A DNA stretch of 64,000 nt from Symsagittifera roscoffensis (taxonomy: Eukaryota; Xenacoelomorpha; Acoela; Convolutidae). Positions 42,557-54,639 of the stretch are shown here, piece by piece. Each line of letters starts with the position of its first letter. Position 1 is the first letter of the stretch. The position numbers and the translations under genes are program-made. The stretch is from contig NC_087065.1 of the NCBI RefSeq assembly GCF_963678635.1, positions 25,441,254-25,505,253 on the forward strand. Direction: 5' to 3'. The notes below the pieces were generated by a model that was given only the letters and a program-made list of their open reading frames with translations, did no database searches and had not been told where the DNA came from.

Positions 42557-43385
42557 AATAATCGATTATATTAAAATTAAAATCGTACTTTTATCAAAAT
42601 TATAATTATTATCAGCGCAAAATTTAGATGTTTGAACGATTTATAATCCTTTATAATGATAACATTTTTCGTGACAATAATAAATTGTAATCAATTATAA
42701 AAGATTATAATTTTTCTGTAAATCTCTAATAATCTCATATAACCTTTTACAACCTATTATAATAGATTATAATACTTTTTCTGGTCATTCTTTGACCATG
42801 AGAAATCTGGTCATTCTTTGGTTCATCTGAACACAAAAACTCTTACCACGAAACAAAAGCTTCATAGAGATCCCTTCATATTAGTTGAAAGAATCCCGCG
42901 GTAGGTGAAATATAACTCTTCTATTTGAATCATCAAACTAAAGCAGTGTGCTGATATTTTAGTGGTCAAAAAAAAATTAAAAAAATTCATATCATGAAAC
43001 AACTATAATCAAGGAGAAATGTAAAAATCAAAAAAGTTATAAATTTGAACTGATTTGAAAACTGTTAAATTAATTTTCTCATTTTTTAGATTAACCAACG
43101 TCTACGAAAAGCATAAAATATAAACAATTCATGTGCAAGGTCGAAAACAAAAGAGATTATAAACAATTATAATCGATTATAATGGTTTTTTCCTGCAAAA
43201 TGAATGAAATAGAAATTCGGATAAAATAATCGATTATAATCGATTATAATGTATTATAAGTGATTTTATTTGATTTCAAAAAGACAAATTTTAATCAATG
43301 AATAATTCTTAATTTTGTGAGACTGTAAGACTTTTTATTAAAATCATAATATAATCGATTATTAACGCTTGAAACTGGATGCGGG
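42557..43385. mobile_element. Second ATAATCGATTATAA TIR element, inverted
   Basis: The right end ATTAACGCTTGAAACTGGATGCGGGG (written in two parts: ATTAACGCTTG, AAACTGGATGCGGGG) matches the left TIR of 21945-22925 in reverse complement. The left end is truncated, starting within ATAATCGATTATATT. The core (GGTTCATCTGAACACAAAA, CTTCATAGAGATC) is the reverse complement of 22510-22590. Confidence 0.8.
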
Positions 43386-44166
43386 GAGCCATCCAAGTTT
43401 TGCTTCAATCATACTCTCAAGGGTAACCTTTGGTATGTCTATGCGCTTTCCTGAGAGCTGCAAGTTGTACACATGACTAAATAATGGTGGCACAGAGTTG
43501 ACTCAAGGGTGCTCTGGAAGTTGCAAATTATACATTCAAAGTTATTTTTTCTGAATATACAACTAAACCATAATTATGGCTCTAATCTGATTTCTTGATA
43601 CATAGACTTAAAGTACTTTTTGCAGAACTCTGTTACAGAGCTGTGATTTACTTAAAAATTACCGAAACAGTAATATTTTGCTCTGCGTGCGCAAGCAATC
43701 AGGGCAAATCATTTTGATAATTTCATAAATTTTGGTTTCCGTTGAAGTATTCAAAGCCATTGAAGACTCCAAAAAGAAAGAAATTTTTTTGATTTACGAG
43801 TCACTCAATTTTTAGTTAGCTCAAAATTTACGGGCATAGCATAAAAGACCGAAATGAAGTTTTTACCGCAAAGGTTTTTTTTTTTTTTACTGAATTGTGT
43901 GGAAAAGTGTTTGCCTTAAAAGTGAGTTAATGAAATTTTCAAAAAAAAAATGAAAAGAAAATGTTTGAGATGTTATGTAAAGAAGAAAGTGATTTTTTTC
44001 TTATGAAGCAAAGTAATAATTAGTCCAAATTGCATGTCTCAATTCAATTTTGAACGATATCTACAACGGATTAAATCTCCGCTTATGCTTTTTCATTGCT
44101 CGGAATATATCGCGCCTTAATTGTCTTTTTAAACCTCCGTTACTTTTCGAAAAATATCCACAGATG

Positions 44167-44366
44167 NNNNNNNNNNNNNNNNNNNNNNNNNNNNNNNNNN
44201 NNNNNNNNNNNNNNNNNNNNNNNNNNNNNNNNNNNNNNNNNNNNNNNNNNNNNNNNNNNNNNNNNNNNNNNNNNNNNNNNNNNNNNNNNNNNNNNNNNNN
44301 NNNNNNNNNNNNNNNNNNNNNNNNNNNNNNNNNNNNNNNNNNNNNNNNNNNNNNNNNNNNNNNNNN
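44167..44366. other. Assembly gap (200 N)
   Basis: A run of N of round length, i.e. a scaffold gap of unknown true size. Frames that appear to cross it are artefacts. It lies within a GTTCCGAC-family region, as expected for a repeat-induced assembly break. Confidence 0.99.
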
Positions 44367-44535
44367 TATGGCGTGTGGGGGGATGTTTTTCACAAAAGTT
44401 TTTTATACAAATTTTTTTTTCTTTTTCTTTTCTTTTTTATACATTTAATTTTTTCATTTTATTTCTGATTCATAGACCTTAAAAGGCAGTTGGAACATTC
44501 GGGGCCTCGCCCTGATACGAGCAGTCTTGTTTCTA
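44367..44535 (+). mobile_element. GTTCCGAC-family right part, next to the gap
   Basis: Starts with the TATGGCGTGTGGGGGGATG block and ends GCAGTTGGAACATTCGGGG, CTCGCCCTGATACGAGCAG, TCTTGTT. The rest is lost in the N gap. A small fragment of the core (GGATTAAATCTCCGCTTATG, about 44068) lies before the gap in reverse orientation. Confidence 0.8.
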
Positions 44536-44706
44536 ATTTAAGAAAGAAATGGACCATTTCTGTACCGAACATACAAGAAATTTAGCTAAATAATCTATAT
44601 AACATTTCTATCTAGAAAAACAACCAACGCTGGGTACGGGCAATAGTTTTCTACAATCTTAAAGTTTAGAAAATTAAATGCTCGAATAGAAAAATCTAAA
44701 GTTGAA

Positions 44707-46040
44707 CAAGACTGCTCGTATATCAGGGCAAAGTTCTGAATGTTCCGACTGTCCTTTAATTCATGTTGAATAGTTGAAAAGTTTTTGGGAAAAAAGAATG
44801 TTAAAAAACCTGTTAACTTCGGACAAAATCAGACGAAGGGTGGGTATTTACAAGTACCATAATTCAAAATCACTGCTGCCTTCTATAAATTTTTTTTGCT
44901 AATTATTCTCAAAAACAGCGAGAATGCACAAAAAGCGGGTGCCAATAACCTCATTATTTTCTTTTGTAGTTTGTTTGCCTCAGAAGGATAAAATTAGACG
45001 CCTAACTAAGTCTTTTGAAAGCTTCTGGAAGTGCCAGGTATCAAAAGTGTCAAAGTTGTGGTGGTTTGTTTTATTTGAGTTGTCCTTCATTGACTACCTT
45101 TTAGGATTATTTTGACTGCGATCGAAGACAAATAAAACTAGAACCACGCGCTAGCATTTTACAAATGAAAGTAGAATTAAAGCGATGATAAATATTTTAC
45201 AAGACTGATTGTATTAATGCGAAGCTCTGATTGTTCGACTGCCCTTCAATTTGTCTCGATTAGTTTTTGGTAAATTAATTTTTGGTAAAACTTTGAATTT
45301 TAATTTTATAATAAATGTTGCAATTTGAGTCGTGTATGGAATTTATAAAGCCAATTAGCTGCCTCAATTCAATTTGGAACATTTTTGTAGTGCGGGAATA
45401 TTAAAACAAGCAGTTTTAGACATACTCTCGTTAGATTACTATAGTGGTATGCACACTAGTCTGGCCCCATGCAGATCATGAGATCGATGCCCCGAGGGAC
45501 TATAGGAGTTTTGCAAAAAATGGTCAAAATACAAAAAACCACCCGGAGCATATTTAATCCTCACTTTCTTCAAAAGTTGGAACAACAAGACTGGAAATAA
45601 ACAAAAAGTAATAACTTTTTCCTGTTTTTTATCTCCTCTCAAGCTAATGCAAGCAAATAAGGATGCACGTGGTGTCTTGTATCCTGATAATAAGACGATA
45701 GGATTTGCCTCAATTCAATTTCGAACGCGTTAATCCGCCGCTTACTCGTGTTACAAGAATGCAAAATTTTGCGCGCTTTTTACAAGCCATTTTTAAAGCC
45801 ATTTTTAAACCTTATAAAAATGAAACCTGCTTTTCAAACCTCATAATTTTACGAAAAATCATCACAAGTAAAATATCTTTTTGAATTTGAGCTCAAGACA
45901 ACAAAAATTTCGAGATGGTTTATAAAAAAACTCAGTTTTTGAAAAACTGCTTTGTTTAAAAGTCAAAAATTGACTGAGGAATAACATCATTCAAAGCGTA
46001 ATTAATTCAATATCATCTTCAAAAATTGGAATAAAAAAAA
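44707..46040 (-). mobile_element. Three partial reverse copies of the GTTCCGAC family
   Basis: AACAAGACTGCTCGTATATC at 44707 starts a short left fragment. AGACTGATTGTATTAATGCG at about 45202 starts one ending near 45592 (CACTTTCTTCAAAAGTTGGAAC). A third, without its left end, runs from about 45715 (CGAACGCGTTAATCCGCCGC) to 46040. The stretch 44880-45115 between them has no recognised feature. Confidence 0.6.
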
Positions 46041-47401
46041 CGCCAGTATAACGCCTCGCAACATTCCACCATTTGTACCTCTCTAATCAATTTCGGAACA
46101 AAAAAACGGAGTTATTTTTATTCAGTCATAAATTTTTTTGGGAACACATTTTCTAGAGTCAGCTGTCTTTCATGCGCATTGTAAGTATTTAGAAAAACTT
46201 TATAAAAAAAAGAAAATGCCTATTGTCGTATTAGTTTCTGAAAATTTGAAAAATCTATTCTGATCAAATTTTTTTTTCGGAACAATACTAAAGAGAAAAT
46301 GATTGTACTAAAAGGGGCTCAAACGTTTTCTGGTGGTACGAAAATTCTTTCTTTTTAGTTTGGTTTTCGTAGAAAAACCTTCATCACAAGATAAAGAACA
46401 TATAAACCACCAAAAAAAAGTAATCAATCACAAAATTTTCGTACAGTTTTGTTAGGTCTGTCAATATCTGTTGACTCTAGTGTTATAAAATATTAGTTAA
46501 TAAAATACGCTGTGTGGGTTTTTCAACAGAACCAAATGTAATGATACAAATTTTCTCAAATGAAACAATTCAACGGTAAATGTTTATGAAGTTTTTTTCG
46601 GTTGGGTTAAAACTAAAATAATTGTTTCACAAGGTACGGTAGCAGGTTCAGTGTTGTTCCTTATTAATAGAACAATTAACCAAAAACAAGTCGAATATGA
46701 ATGTATTCTAGTACATATTAGACTTTTGCATGGTTTTGGTTTCATCTCTATCTTCAAAAGACCTTTTGAAATAATTGCACAACTGTTTACGCTCACTTCC
46801 TTTTTGTCTCAGGAACCAGTAAAACATTATATAGTCCGAGTGCATTGATATCGAAATGTATAACTTTCATTCAAAAAAATATATACAGAAGGTGGATACA
46901 GACCAGTCTCTCTTTCAGGATCAGTTGGTAGACAATAAGAGTGAATGCAAGAAATTAGTCTCATTCAGAGAATCATATCTGTATTTTGATCTTCAGGTGA
47001 AAAAATATTGCAGAAAATGGCCAACAGGGAACTAAAACAACACATACATTTTGAAATCAACTGACAAAATTATCGTAGCTGATGTGCCTTGTTTCACTAA
47101 AAATTTTAACGCGCTGTTTAGAAATGCTTATAACTGAGCAGTAAAACGAAAGTTTTTTTTTATTCAGACAACAATCTTCCGCTGTACTGCGAACAAACAA
47201 ATCAATTAATCGATTTTAAAACAGGCCTGAACTTGAAAATCCTTAATTAGACTTTTTAACATCCGTTCAAAAAGTTTTCGCAATTGCTTTTAGGTTCGCA
47301 ACAACTATTTATAGAATAAATGATTGTACAAAACAAATGGTATTTAAAAACCAATGTTTACTGCTTCTCTGCATGAATTGTTTTTCTCCATGTCTATTCA
47401 G

Positions 47402-47449
47402 GTGGAACTCCCGGCTAACAGACCAGTATACTTTCTTAACTCCTTGCCG
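47402..47449 (+). CDS. Candidate 48-nt GPCR micro-exon (ECL2)
   Basis: A strong acceptor (TTTTTCTCCATGTCTATTCAG, a 21-nt tract here reduced to its last part CCATGTCTATTCAG) precedes 48 nt: one base, 15 codons WNSRLTDQYTFLTPC and two bases. The donor is CCG|GTATAC. The closing phase is exactly the one the TM5 exon at 49228 requires, so the joint would read LTPCRGDLQFLLTN. It would supply the conserved ECL2 cysteine. Weak donor and short length leave doubt. Confidence 0.4.
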
Positions 47450-47669
47450 GTATACTCATTAATTTTCCTAACAGCTAATTGATGTTTAAATGAAAAACAC
47501 GATACTACTCGATTTCTAAATCTGAACTTTCTCAAATTGCAAAACGATTTCGTTAACCTCTCCACCCCCTACATTAGCCTCTTTGCCCATCACAACCCAT
47601 CCTCCCCCACCCCAACGTTTGTCCCTTTGCCCCAACCCACCTCACATTCAACCAATTGAACCACCTGAA

Positions 47670-47996
47670 CACTATACACCTTGAAAAAAAACAGGCCAAA
47701 GAAGCGTTTTTAGGCACTTTTTGACAGGTTTCGAGTAAAAAATTGTGCTACCCTGAAAAAATCGGTTTTGACCGATACAAGTGGTTTTTTTGGTCCGCGC
47801 TCCCCCGTCAAAACTTATATATACATAATGGCGCCTGAGGCGTCTTCGAAAAAATTTTAGGTTCAATTAGCCAGGGATGGGTGTCTTAAAATAGTACCAA
47901 AGGAAGGCCCTTTTGGGTCGTCAAAGGTTCGAATCCCTGAAAGGGGGAAGAGGGCGTCTGTACCCACCCCCGCTAAATCCGCTGCTGGCTACAGTA
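47670..47996. mobile_element. hAT-like fragment (one end recognisable)
   Basis: Ends with CCCCGCTAAATCCGCTGCTGG, reduced here to the motif CTAAATCCGCTG; internal AAATAGTACCAAAGG and TTTTGGGTCGTCAAAGG match 62440-62475. No clear opposite end and no transposase. Confidence 0.45.
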
Positions 47997-48204
47997 CTAA
48001 AACCTTTTCAGATTTAGGTAATTTGTTAAAATAATTATGTAAAAATTTTCGAGTTCGTTCTCATATGCCAAAATCCTTAGCTGAATATGTCAACAGTTTA
48101 GCCAAGAATCTCACACAGTTACAGAGAAAACAATAAAAAAGGGGAACAAACGGTCGTTTAACTACTCGGGTTGCCCATCATAGAAGATAGTGCGCAATCA
48201 TACA

Positions 48205-48258
48205 CATCAACTCCATGCAACAAGGCAACGGGATACCAAGATGCAATGTCATTTCCCA
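48205..48258 (+). pseudogene. Intronic copy of part of the TM5/ICL3 exon
   Basis: Matches exon bases 49426-49479 with 3 differences over 54 bases (shared: CAACTCCATGCAACA, GGCAACGGGATACCAAGATG, CATTTCCCA). It lies 1.2 kb upstream of that exon in the same orientation, with no splice sites or flanking exon sequence. A truncated partial duplication, not an alternative exon. Confidence 0.9.
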
Positions 48259-48261
48259 TTT

Positions 48262-48453
48262 GTTTCGAAAACCCTCAGAATAGCTTTTTGGCGGATTAAA
48301 TTAGTAATAAAACGACTGCAATCTTATGCAAGCTGTTGGTAAGATATGAAAAATTTTGTTTCGAAAACCCTCAGAATAGCTTTTTGGCGGATTAAATTAG
48401 TAATAAAACGACTGCAATCTTATGCAAGCTGTTGGTAAGATATGAAAAATTTT
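48262..48453. repeat. Tandem duplication, two exact-looking copies of 96 bp
   Basis: 48262-48357 and 48358-48453 both start GTTTCGAAAACCCTCAGAAT and end GATATGAAAAATTTT; no difference seen. They follow directly on the intronic exon fragment. Confidence 0.95.
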
Positions 48454-48622
48454 CACCATGCAAATCATACGTCGCAACAATGTGGTGCTGTGTATGAAAG
48501 AAATTTTTCATAGAGAAATTTTTTTTCTATGCAAATTAGACTTTTACTTTCACGCGACGTTGAGACATCCCATTTTGTCTGAAACACAGGCTTTCCATGC
48601 AAAAACTCCTGACTGCCTTATT

Positions 48623-49145
48623 GTTCCGACTTACGAAAGTAACGGAATATTTGTGCTCGGGGTGGGTTTTTTTCTTCAGACAAATTTCGACTTTTTAACT
48701 AGCCATTTTTGACAGAACTTCTTTTTATCATTCGAAAAGTATTGTTGCCCTGAGCTCAAATTTGAAAAGATATTTCATCTGTGATAATTTTTCGTAAATT
48801 TACGGGGGTTTAAAGATTGCCATTTTGGCCAATTTGGGACAATTAGCTCGCGATATATTTCGCGCTATTAACGCGTAAGCGGAGAGTTAATCCGTCTTAG
48901 AAATCGTTCCAAATTGGTTAAAAGAAGCTTATTTGCCATAATTGGTTTGTTACAAGGAGCAAAATCTATCCTTTTGTACTTTATATGGCGTGTGGGGGGA
49001 TGATTTTCATAAAAAATTTCACATTTCAGAAAAAAATAATAATTTTTTTTTATTTCCTTGAATTTTTTAATGTTACTACTGCTCCATAAATCTTAAAAGG
49101 CAGTCGGAACCTTCAGGGCTTCGCCCTGATAAGAGCAGTCTTGTT
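48623..49145 (+). mobile_element. GTTCCGAC-family element, full-length forward copy
   Basis: Layout of the family: left end GTTCCGACTTACGAAAGTAAC (here in two parts: GTTCCGACTTACG, AAAGTAACGG) with TTTGTGCTCGG; then TGAGCTCAAATTTGAAAAG; the core AACGCGTAAGCGGAG with TTAATCCGTCTTAG; TATGGCGTGTGGGGGGATG; an A/T tract; CTTAAAAGGCAGTCGGAAC; a hairpin CAGGGCTTCGCCCTG; and the right end GAGCAGTCTTGTT. No coding frame. It stops 82 bases before the TM5 exon. Confidence 0.9.
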
Positions 49146-49227
49146 TGTTCTTTACTTAAACAACTTTTCGTCAATGTGAATCTTTCGTAACTCTCGATAT
49201 CAACTTGATATCATTTGTCTATTTCAG

Positions 49228-49550
49228 CGGTGACCTTCAATTCCTGCTGACTAATGTGACAGTGTACATTGTGGATTTTCTGGTGCCTGCAGTTCTAGTC
49301 ACCAAATACTACTGGGAGTTCTCAGTCGAGGTCAGACGAAGGTCAGGGGGCGTGACCTCTGCAACCAACGCTCCTGCAGCATCTAACACACCCCAAAACA
49401 ACAATAACAACAATAACAATAACAACAGCAACTCCATGCAACATGGCAACGGGATACCAAGATGCAATGCCATTTCCCAAGTACCCCCATTGCGCGCATC
49501 CCAGGAGAACAGAACTCACTCCAATCACCCGCGGGGGACTTGCTTAAATG
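49228..49550 (+). CDS. GPCR exon: TM5 and Asn-rich ICL3
   Basis: Acceptor TTGTCTATTTCAG ends at 49227. One base completes a split codon, then 107 codons and one base, ending at the donor AATG|GTAAAT. It begins GDLQFLLTNVTVYIVDFLVP (end of ECL2 into TM5, with Pro5.50 in FLVPAVL), then TKYYWEFSVEVRRR at the cytoplasmic edge. A long low-complexity loop follows, with a run of ten Asn encoded by mixed AAC/AAT and several NRT/NHP-type polar stretches. The end phase fits the exon at 61652 exactly. A long, disordered third intracellular loop is common in invertebrate neuropeptide receptors. Confidence 0.92.
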
Positions 49551-50020
49551 GTAAATTAAGCCCAACAAAACGGGAATTCATAGTATAATTTAGATAGTAT
49601 ATTGTAGGGAGTTAATTGAATACACATATATATCTGCCCCACAGGTAGCAGTACTAGTTGGATCTAAAAATCTCTTTCTCTTTCTCTGCATTTCAATTTT
49701 AACACAATGTTAAGTTAATTGATTACATGGCTAAACTGTGTATTATTCAAACACTGAATGTACATTAGGCCTTGCCATAAAAAGACAAGCGGCTTTCAAA
49801 GCAATATTCAGTGAACAGTTCAAATGGCATCTTCTGGTGATATTATATATGGTACCTCATGCTCTAATAGCAATGTATTTTTTATTCAAGATTTCAAGGT
49901 GAAAAAATATTGTGTGGTTTGGTTGGATCATACAAAAGAACGCGATCCACGAATTTCGATCACTAGTTTTTATGTCGAAGTTGAAGCTCGAAGTTTTAGG
50001 AGCTCGAAGTTAATATAATT

Positions 50021-50628
50021 GTTCCGAATTTCGAAACGAAAGGAACGAGATATTTGTGCTCGGGTGGATTTTTTTTTCTTCAGACGTATTTCGACTTTTA
50101 TCTAGCCATTTTTGACGGAGTTTTTTTATATCACTTTAAAGGTATTGTTGCCTTGAGCTTAAATTTGGAAAGATATTTCACCTATGATCATATTTTGTAA
50201 AGTTATGGGGGTTTAGAAGTTTGCCCTTTTGGCCAATTTGGGACAATTAACGCGCGATATATTTCGCGCTATTAACGTGTAAGCGGAGATTTAATCCGTC
50301 TTAGAAATTGTTCCAAATTGGTTGAAAGAAGCTTATTTGCCATAAATGATTTCTTAAAAGCAGCGGAATCTACTTTATATGACATGTGGGGGATGATTTT
50401 CATAAAAAAGAAAAAATTTCAAAATTTAGAAGAAAAAAAATTTATTTTATTTTTTTTTACATTTTACATTTACTCTTTACATTTAATTTTATATCTTTTC
50501 ATTTTATTAGATATCTTTTTATTTTTTTTTTCATTACATTTTAAACTTTTTGAGGTTATTACTGCTCCATAAACCTAAAAAAGCAGTCGAAATATTCAGG
50601 GCTACGCCCTGATACGAGCAGTCTTGTT
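50021..50628 (+). mobile_element. GTTCCGAC-family element, full-length forward copy
   Basis: Left end GTTCCGAATTTCGAAACG, core ACGCGCGATATATTTCGCGC, right hairpin CAGGGCTACGCCCTG and end GCAGTCTTGTT. It is longer than others because of an expanded A/T tract at 50400-50560. Confidence 0.9.
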
Positions 50629-50839
50629 ATAAATTACGTGATAATTTTTGGCGCCAGAAAGTTTTGAGCAGATTGCCATAAAAAATTGCCAAACTGCCAA
50701 TTCTGACTAATGAATGCGCACTTCATTTCCATTTTTCATACATAAACTTCAAATTGATTTAGAACCAGCAATTTATGGCTGGGGGTCAGCCAAATTTTTG
50801 GAAATCTTTGCAAACTAGCTGCTTTTGCATCTTGCAGTT

Positions 50840-51640
50840 TCCGCATCCGACAAAAGTGACGGTATAGTTGTGCTCAGGGTGTTTTTTCCGCCTGGCAAAC
50901 GTCGAACATAGTATTTTTTTTTGACGTAGTAACTCTTGACGGTATTTTATGATATAGACCGAGAGCTATTCATACCCCAAACTCCAAATTAAAAATTCGA
51001 TTAACCGGCAACAATTTTTAATACAACAAGGTGGGTTTGAAAGGAGCCAATTTGGGATAATAAGCGTGCAATAAATTTCATCCTTATGACTAATACGAGG
51101 GGATTTGAATTGTTCCAAAATGAATTCAGGCAAAAAATTTCCTCAAACTTATACGTTATACTCTATCTAACTCCTACGTTTGAGTATCATTTTGTACTTC
51201 ATATACTTCATATAGCGTTTAAAATGATCGAAAGAAGAAAAAAAAGCCAAAAAATAACAACTTTCTCTACATTTGTTCAATTATTTGATCAAATGTTCAG
51301 CCAGAATATTTTTATCGATTTTAAACGGCAATCAAACCCTTTAAAGCTTTGTTTTTGTTCTACAAAATTTGAAAATTTGAATTTTTCGAAGAAAGTGACG
51401 GAATATTGGTGCTCGGTCGGTTTTTTTGCAATGTTTAATTTCAACTTCTGAATAGGCAACTTCTGTTAATTGTTTTACTTACTGAAAAATCATGACATCC
51501 TGCTCTGAAAATTAAAAAGATTATTAACCTGGGATCATTTTGATATTGTTTTATAGGTGTAACTTCGAAACTATTTGACGCCTATATTTAAGTTTGAGAT
51601 GCTGATTGACAATGAGCATTATAATTAGTCCTATGAAAGA
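50840..51640 (+). mobile_element. Two eroded forward fragments of the GTTCCGAC family
   Basis: Left-end motifs (GACAAAAGTGACGGTATAG with TTGTGCTCAGGGTG at about 50848; GAAGAAAGTGACGGAATATT with GTGCTCGGTCGG at about 51385) start two diverged 5' parts. Right ends are not recognisable. Confidence 0.5.
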
Positions 51641-51770
51641 GTAAGCGGCAATTACAAAAATTTTAGTTTAAATTGAGGCGGGAAAATTCGTTATGTTTAT
51701 ACGTGACCATGCGCTAAGTATCTCATTTTGCGTCTGCATGCAAGGAATAAAACTAGGAAAACAAAATCTG

Positions 51771-52284
51771 ACAAAACTGCTCGTATCAAGGCGAAACACT
51801 GAATGTTCCGACTGCCTTGTATGTTCTTTGAATCAGTGCTCGCTTTGTAACAATTAATGTTTTTTTTTTTCAAAAAAAAAATGAAAAACTTTTTCTTTAC
51901 ATAATTTGAAATATTTTTGAAGATCAAACCGTTCGAAAGACAAAGTGATAGGTTTTGCATAGTAACATAGCACATTTGGCAAAAACCCTGCTTCGACAAA
52001 CGATTTCTAAGACGAATTAAATCTCCGCTTACGCGTTATTATATCGCGCGTTAATGGACCCAAATTGGGCAAAATTACAATATTTAAACCCACATAACTT
52101 TACAAAAAAAAGCAATCACAGCTGAGACATCATTGTAAGTTAGAACTCAGGACAACGACACCTTTCAGATAATTTTACCAAACTTTTTCAATTATGGCTA
52201 GTTAAAAAGTCGAAATTAGTTCGAAAAAAAAACCACTGGCATCCTGAGAACAAATATTCTGTCATTCTCTTCGAAAGTCGGAAC
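51771..52284 (-). mobile_element. GTTCCGAC-family element, full-length reverse copy
   Basis: Starts ACAAAACTGCTCGTATCAAG with CTGAATGTTCCGACTGCC, has AGACGAATTAAATCTCCGC and the ATCGCGCGTTAATGG core, and ends CTCTTCGAAAGTCGGAAC. Confidence 0.9.
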
Positions 52285-53091
52285 AAAAACTTACCCGAGC
52301 AGCAAAAAAAACTCAGCTACTTTCTTCAAGCGGCGGAACAACAAAAGCTCAAAAATTTTTCTTGCATGTATTCTTTTTGTTCTGTTCACATGCACGATCA
52401 AAATTTTCAACATTGTAACAAAAATTTTCTTGCAGTATAAACATGTAGTAATAAATTGATTCATTATTTTTGAATTCTGAAAAAATAGGTTGCATATGGC
52501 AAGAGGTGGCTTGTGTTCTAATCGAAAACAGTTGACGAAATTATAGTTTTTGATGCGATGTTTTTTTTCTCACCTCGTTGATTATTGAGCTAGATTTTTT
52601 TTCAAAAAAAAACGTTGTTGTACCTAAAATCAATTTTTTTGTAAACTTATGCAGTTTGAATTCCAGTTCGGCCAATTCCAATTGAAGCTTGTCTTTCAAC
52701 CCTTGAAACTGAGTTCTATGTAATGTTCCGACCACCGTATTTTTTATTAACGAAATTGATTATTTTCTTTTTTGTGTTCTGATTTTCTGTCGTTTTCTCA
52801 GGTATATGATTTGATAGAACTAGTTAAATGTTTTGAGCAATTGTGCTTTAACATCTGGAGAAATGAACAGAAATAAAAGAGGGAAGCGTATATCGTAAAT
52901 AAGTTTGCCGTGTAAAAAAGTCAAAAAAGTTTTTTGTAAAGAAGTCGACAGATATCACAAAAAAGTTGCAAAAAAGTTGACAGATATAGTTTTGAAAAAT
53001 TTTCATTTTGAATTTTGAATCACGATCGAAAGGATCTCAAAAATTTACTTTGCTCGATATTTTACGAACCATTTTTGAGTTGCTTAGTGGG

Positions 53092-53275
53092 ACCAAGTTA
53101 ACAGCCTCCATCCCCCAAACACGTTTAGGGGGGAGGATGTTAACTTGGTTCTAAGTTCGAATTTTCCGCCAATCAGAACCAGGCATTTTACATGCAGCGC
53201 TTAGCAAAATTAATTAAATTGAACGCTGGGTTGGAAGATCTTAACTTGGTCTACTTTGGGGGAGGGAGGAGATGG
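53092..53275. repeat. Hairpin with arms ACCAAGTTAACA...CCTCC
   Basis: ACCAAGTTAACAGCCTCC with CATCCCCCAAA faces TTTAGGGGGGAGG with ATGTTAACTTGGT around a short CACG centre (53092-53146). A third, partial copy (TTAACTTGGTC, GGGGGAGGGAGGAGATGG) lies at 53236-53275. Probably the ends of a small foldback element. Confidence 0.6.
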
Positions 53276-54639
53276 AGGATGTCAATTTGATCCGCTTAAA
53301 GAATTTAGTGCGAAAAATAACCCAACTTTTATTGTCCCCCGCAGTTGTTTTCAACCACAGTAATCAGCATTGTAACCAATGAAGAGAACTAGTTCCAATC
53401 TAGTCTATCATAGTGATTGACGACACAGGATGACTATTGAATGAAGGCTGTGTTTAACGATTTGGACAACTGACAAAGAATTGAAATAAAATCAGAGACT
53501 AATTAATTATGATTTATTGTGAAACCAGGTCACTAACAGCAGATTTATTTATATCCATTAGGTTATTTTTACAAAAAGAATGAGAAAATTTTCCTTGGAT
53601 TTTATTACTTATTTCATGAGAAACTCGATAGAAATGCAGGTTTTGTTTGATTGTTTTTAATTACGCAACTCGAAAACTTTCATGGCGTCAAGGATTTTTT
53701 ATTTCGGTTTCATTTCAATCGAATGGAGGCTTTTGACAATTTGATTTGAACATACTGTCGATTAAATGGTATAAACCTGAAAGACTCTTTAAGGACCTTC
53801 TTTTCATCTTCTAAGCTGCTTTTGATGCAGCGAACCATTCAATTGGTTTTTTTCTAAGTACTAATGGAATATGCCTTTTGCCTTAGATGATTTTTTGAGC
53901 TCTTAACCAGATTGAAGAAGCTGAATGAACCATAAAATAGAGGCACGAACTGTTCGCTTAATGGGAAAAGTACATGAAGGGCAAGTCGCTAGGGTAAATA
54001 TGCCTAAAAAGTTCCCAGCTTAATGAGTGTTTGAAAGTCAAACATTAAGTATTTATAACTGCATCGATGGGTATCCTGAATTTAAAAAGACGAAGTTGAT
54101 AAAATACTGGTCGAACCAGACAAAAAACTTGAATATTCTGCCTGATATTTAACGTGTCTGGAGTACAGTGCTGATTTAATTAACCCGGAAAAAAAACGAG
54201 CAAAACTTGATATTTAAACCGCGCTTCAAAATTTTGTTTCTGGCTATTGCAAAATTAATTGCCTTATATATCTACCCTGAGTATAAGTGAAATAAGGAAG
54301 TTATACAAAAAAGTGTTTTGAAAATACACTGTTGAGCAATAATACATATTTTGCGTCTTAGGTTGCCTTTGCGGACCAAATAGTTCTCTCAATTTAATTT
54401 GGAATGGTTTTTGGGCTGGATTTTTTTTGCTGATTACGCCATGTACAAATTGGCCTCCCAGATGGAATTTTAACAGATGGAATTTTGTTAAACCCCCATA
54501 CTTTTACAACAAAGGTAGCATTTTTCAAAAATTGTGACAAGAACAAAAATTGAACATTAAGGCTGCTTGCTAAATGTTTGTTTTGATCATCCAAAACTTT
54601 TTAATTTAAGTTACAATCGCATTATAACCGAATCAGTTC

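Larger units (their letters stand above)
41074..47401 (+). other. GPCR intron interval expected to contain the TM4 exon
   Basis: The next exon must start in phase 0 and code TM4. None was found by eye in the readable sequence, and the assembly gap 44167-44366 may hide it. The interval contains the GTTCCGAC-family copies at 41809, 44367, 44707, 45202 and 45690 and the ATAATCGATTATAA element at 42557-43385. The stretch 46040-47370 shows nothing but AT-rich non-coding sequence. Confidence 0.5.

Noticed and set aside
44050-44482. Three apparent ORFs of 110-132 codons on both strands
   Set aside because: They cross the 200-N assembly gap and consist mostly of unknown residues.
46584-46848. Overlapping plus and minus ORFs of 65-70 codons considered as the TM4 exon
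   Set aside because: No TM4-like helix with Trp, no matching splice phase; hydrophobic text is ordinary for AT-rich DNA.
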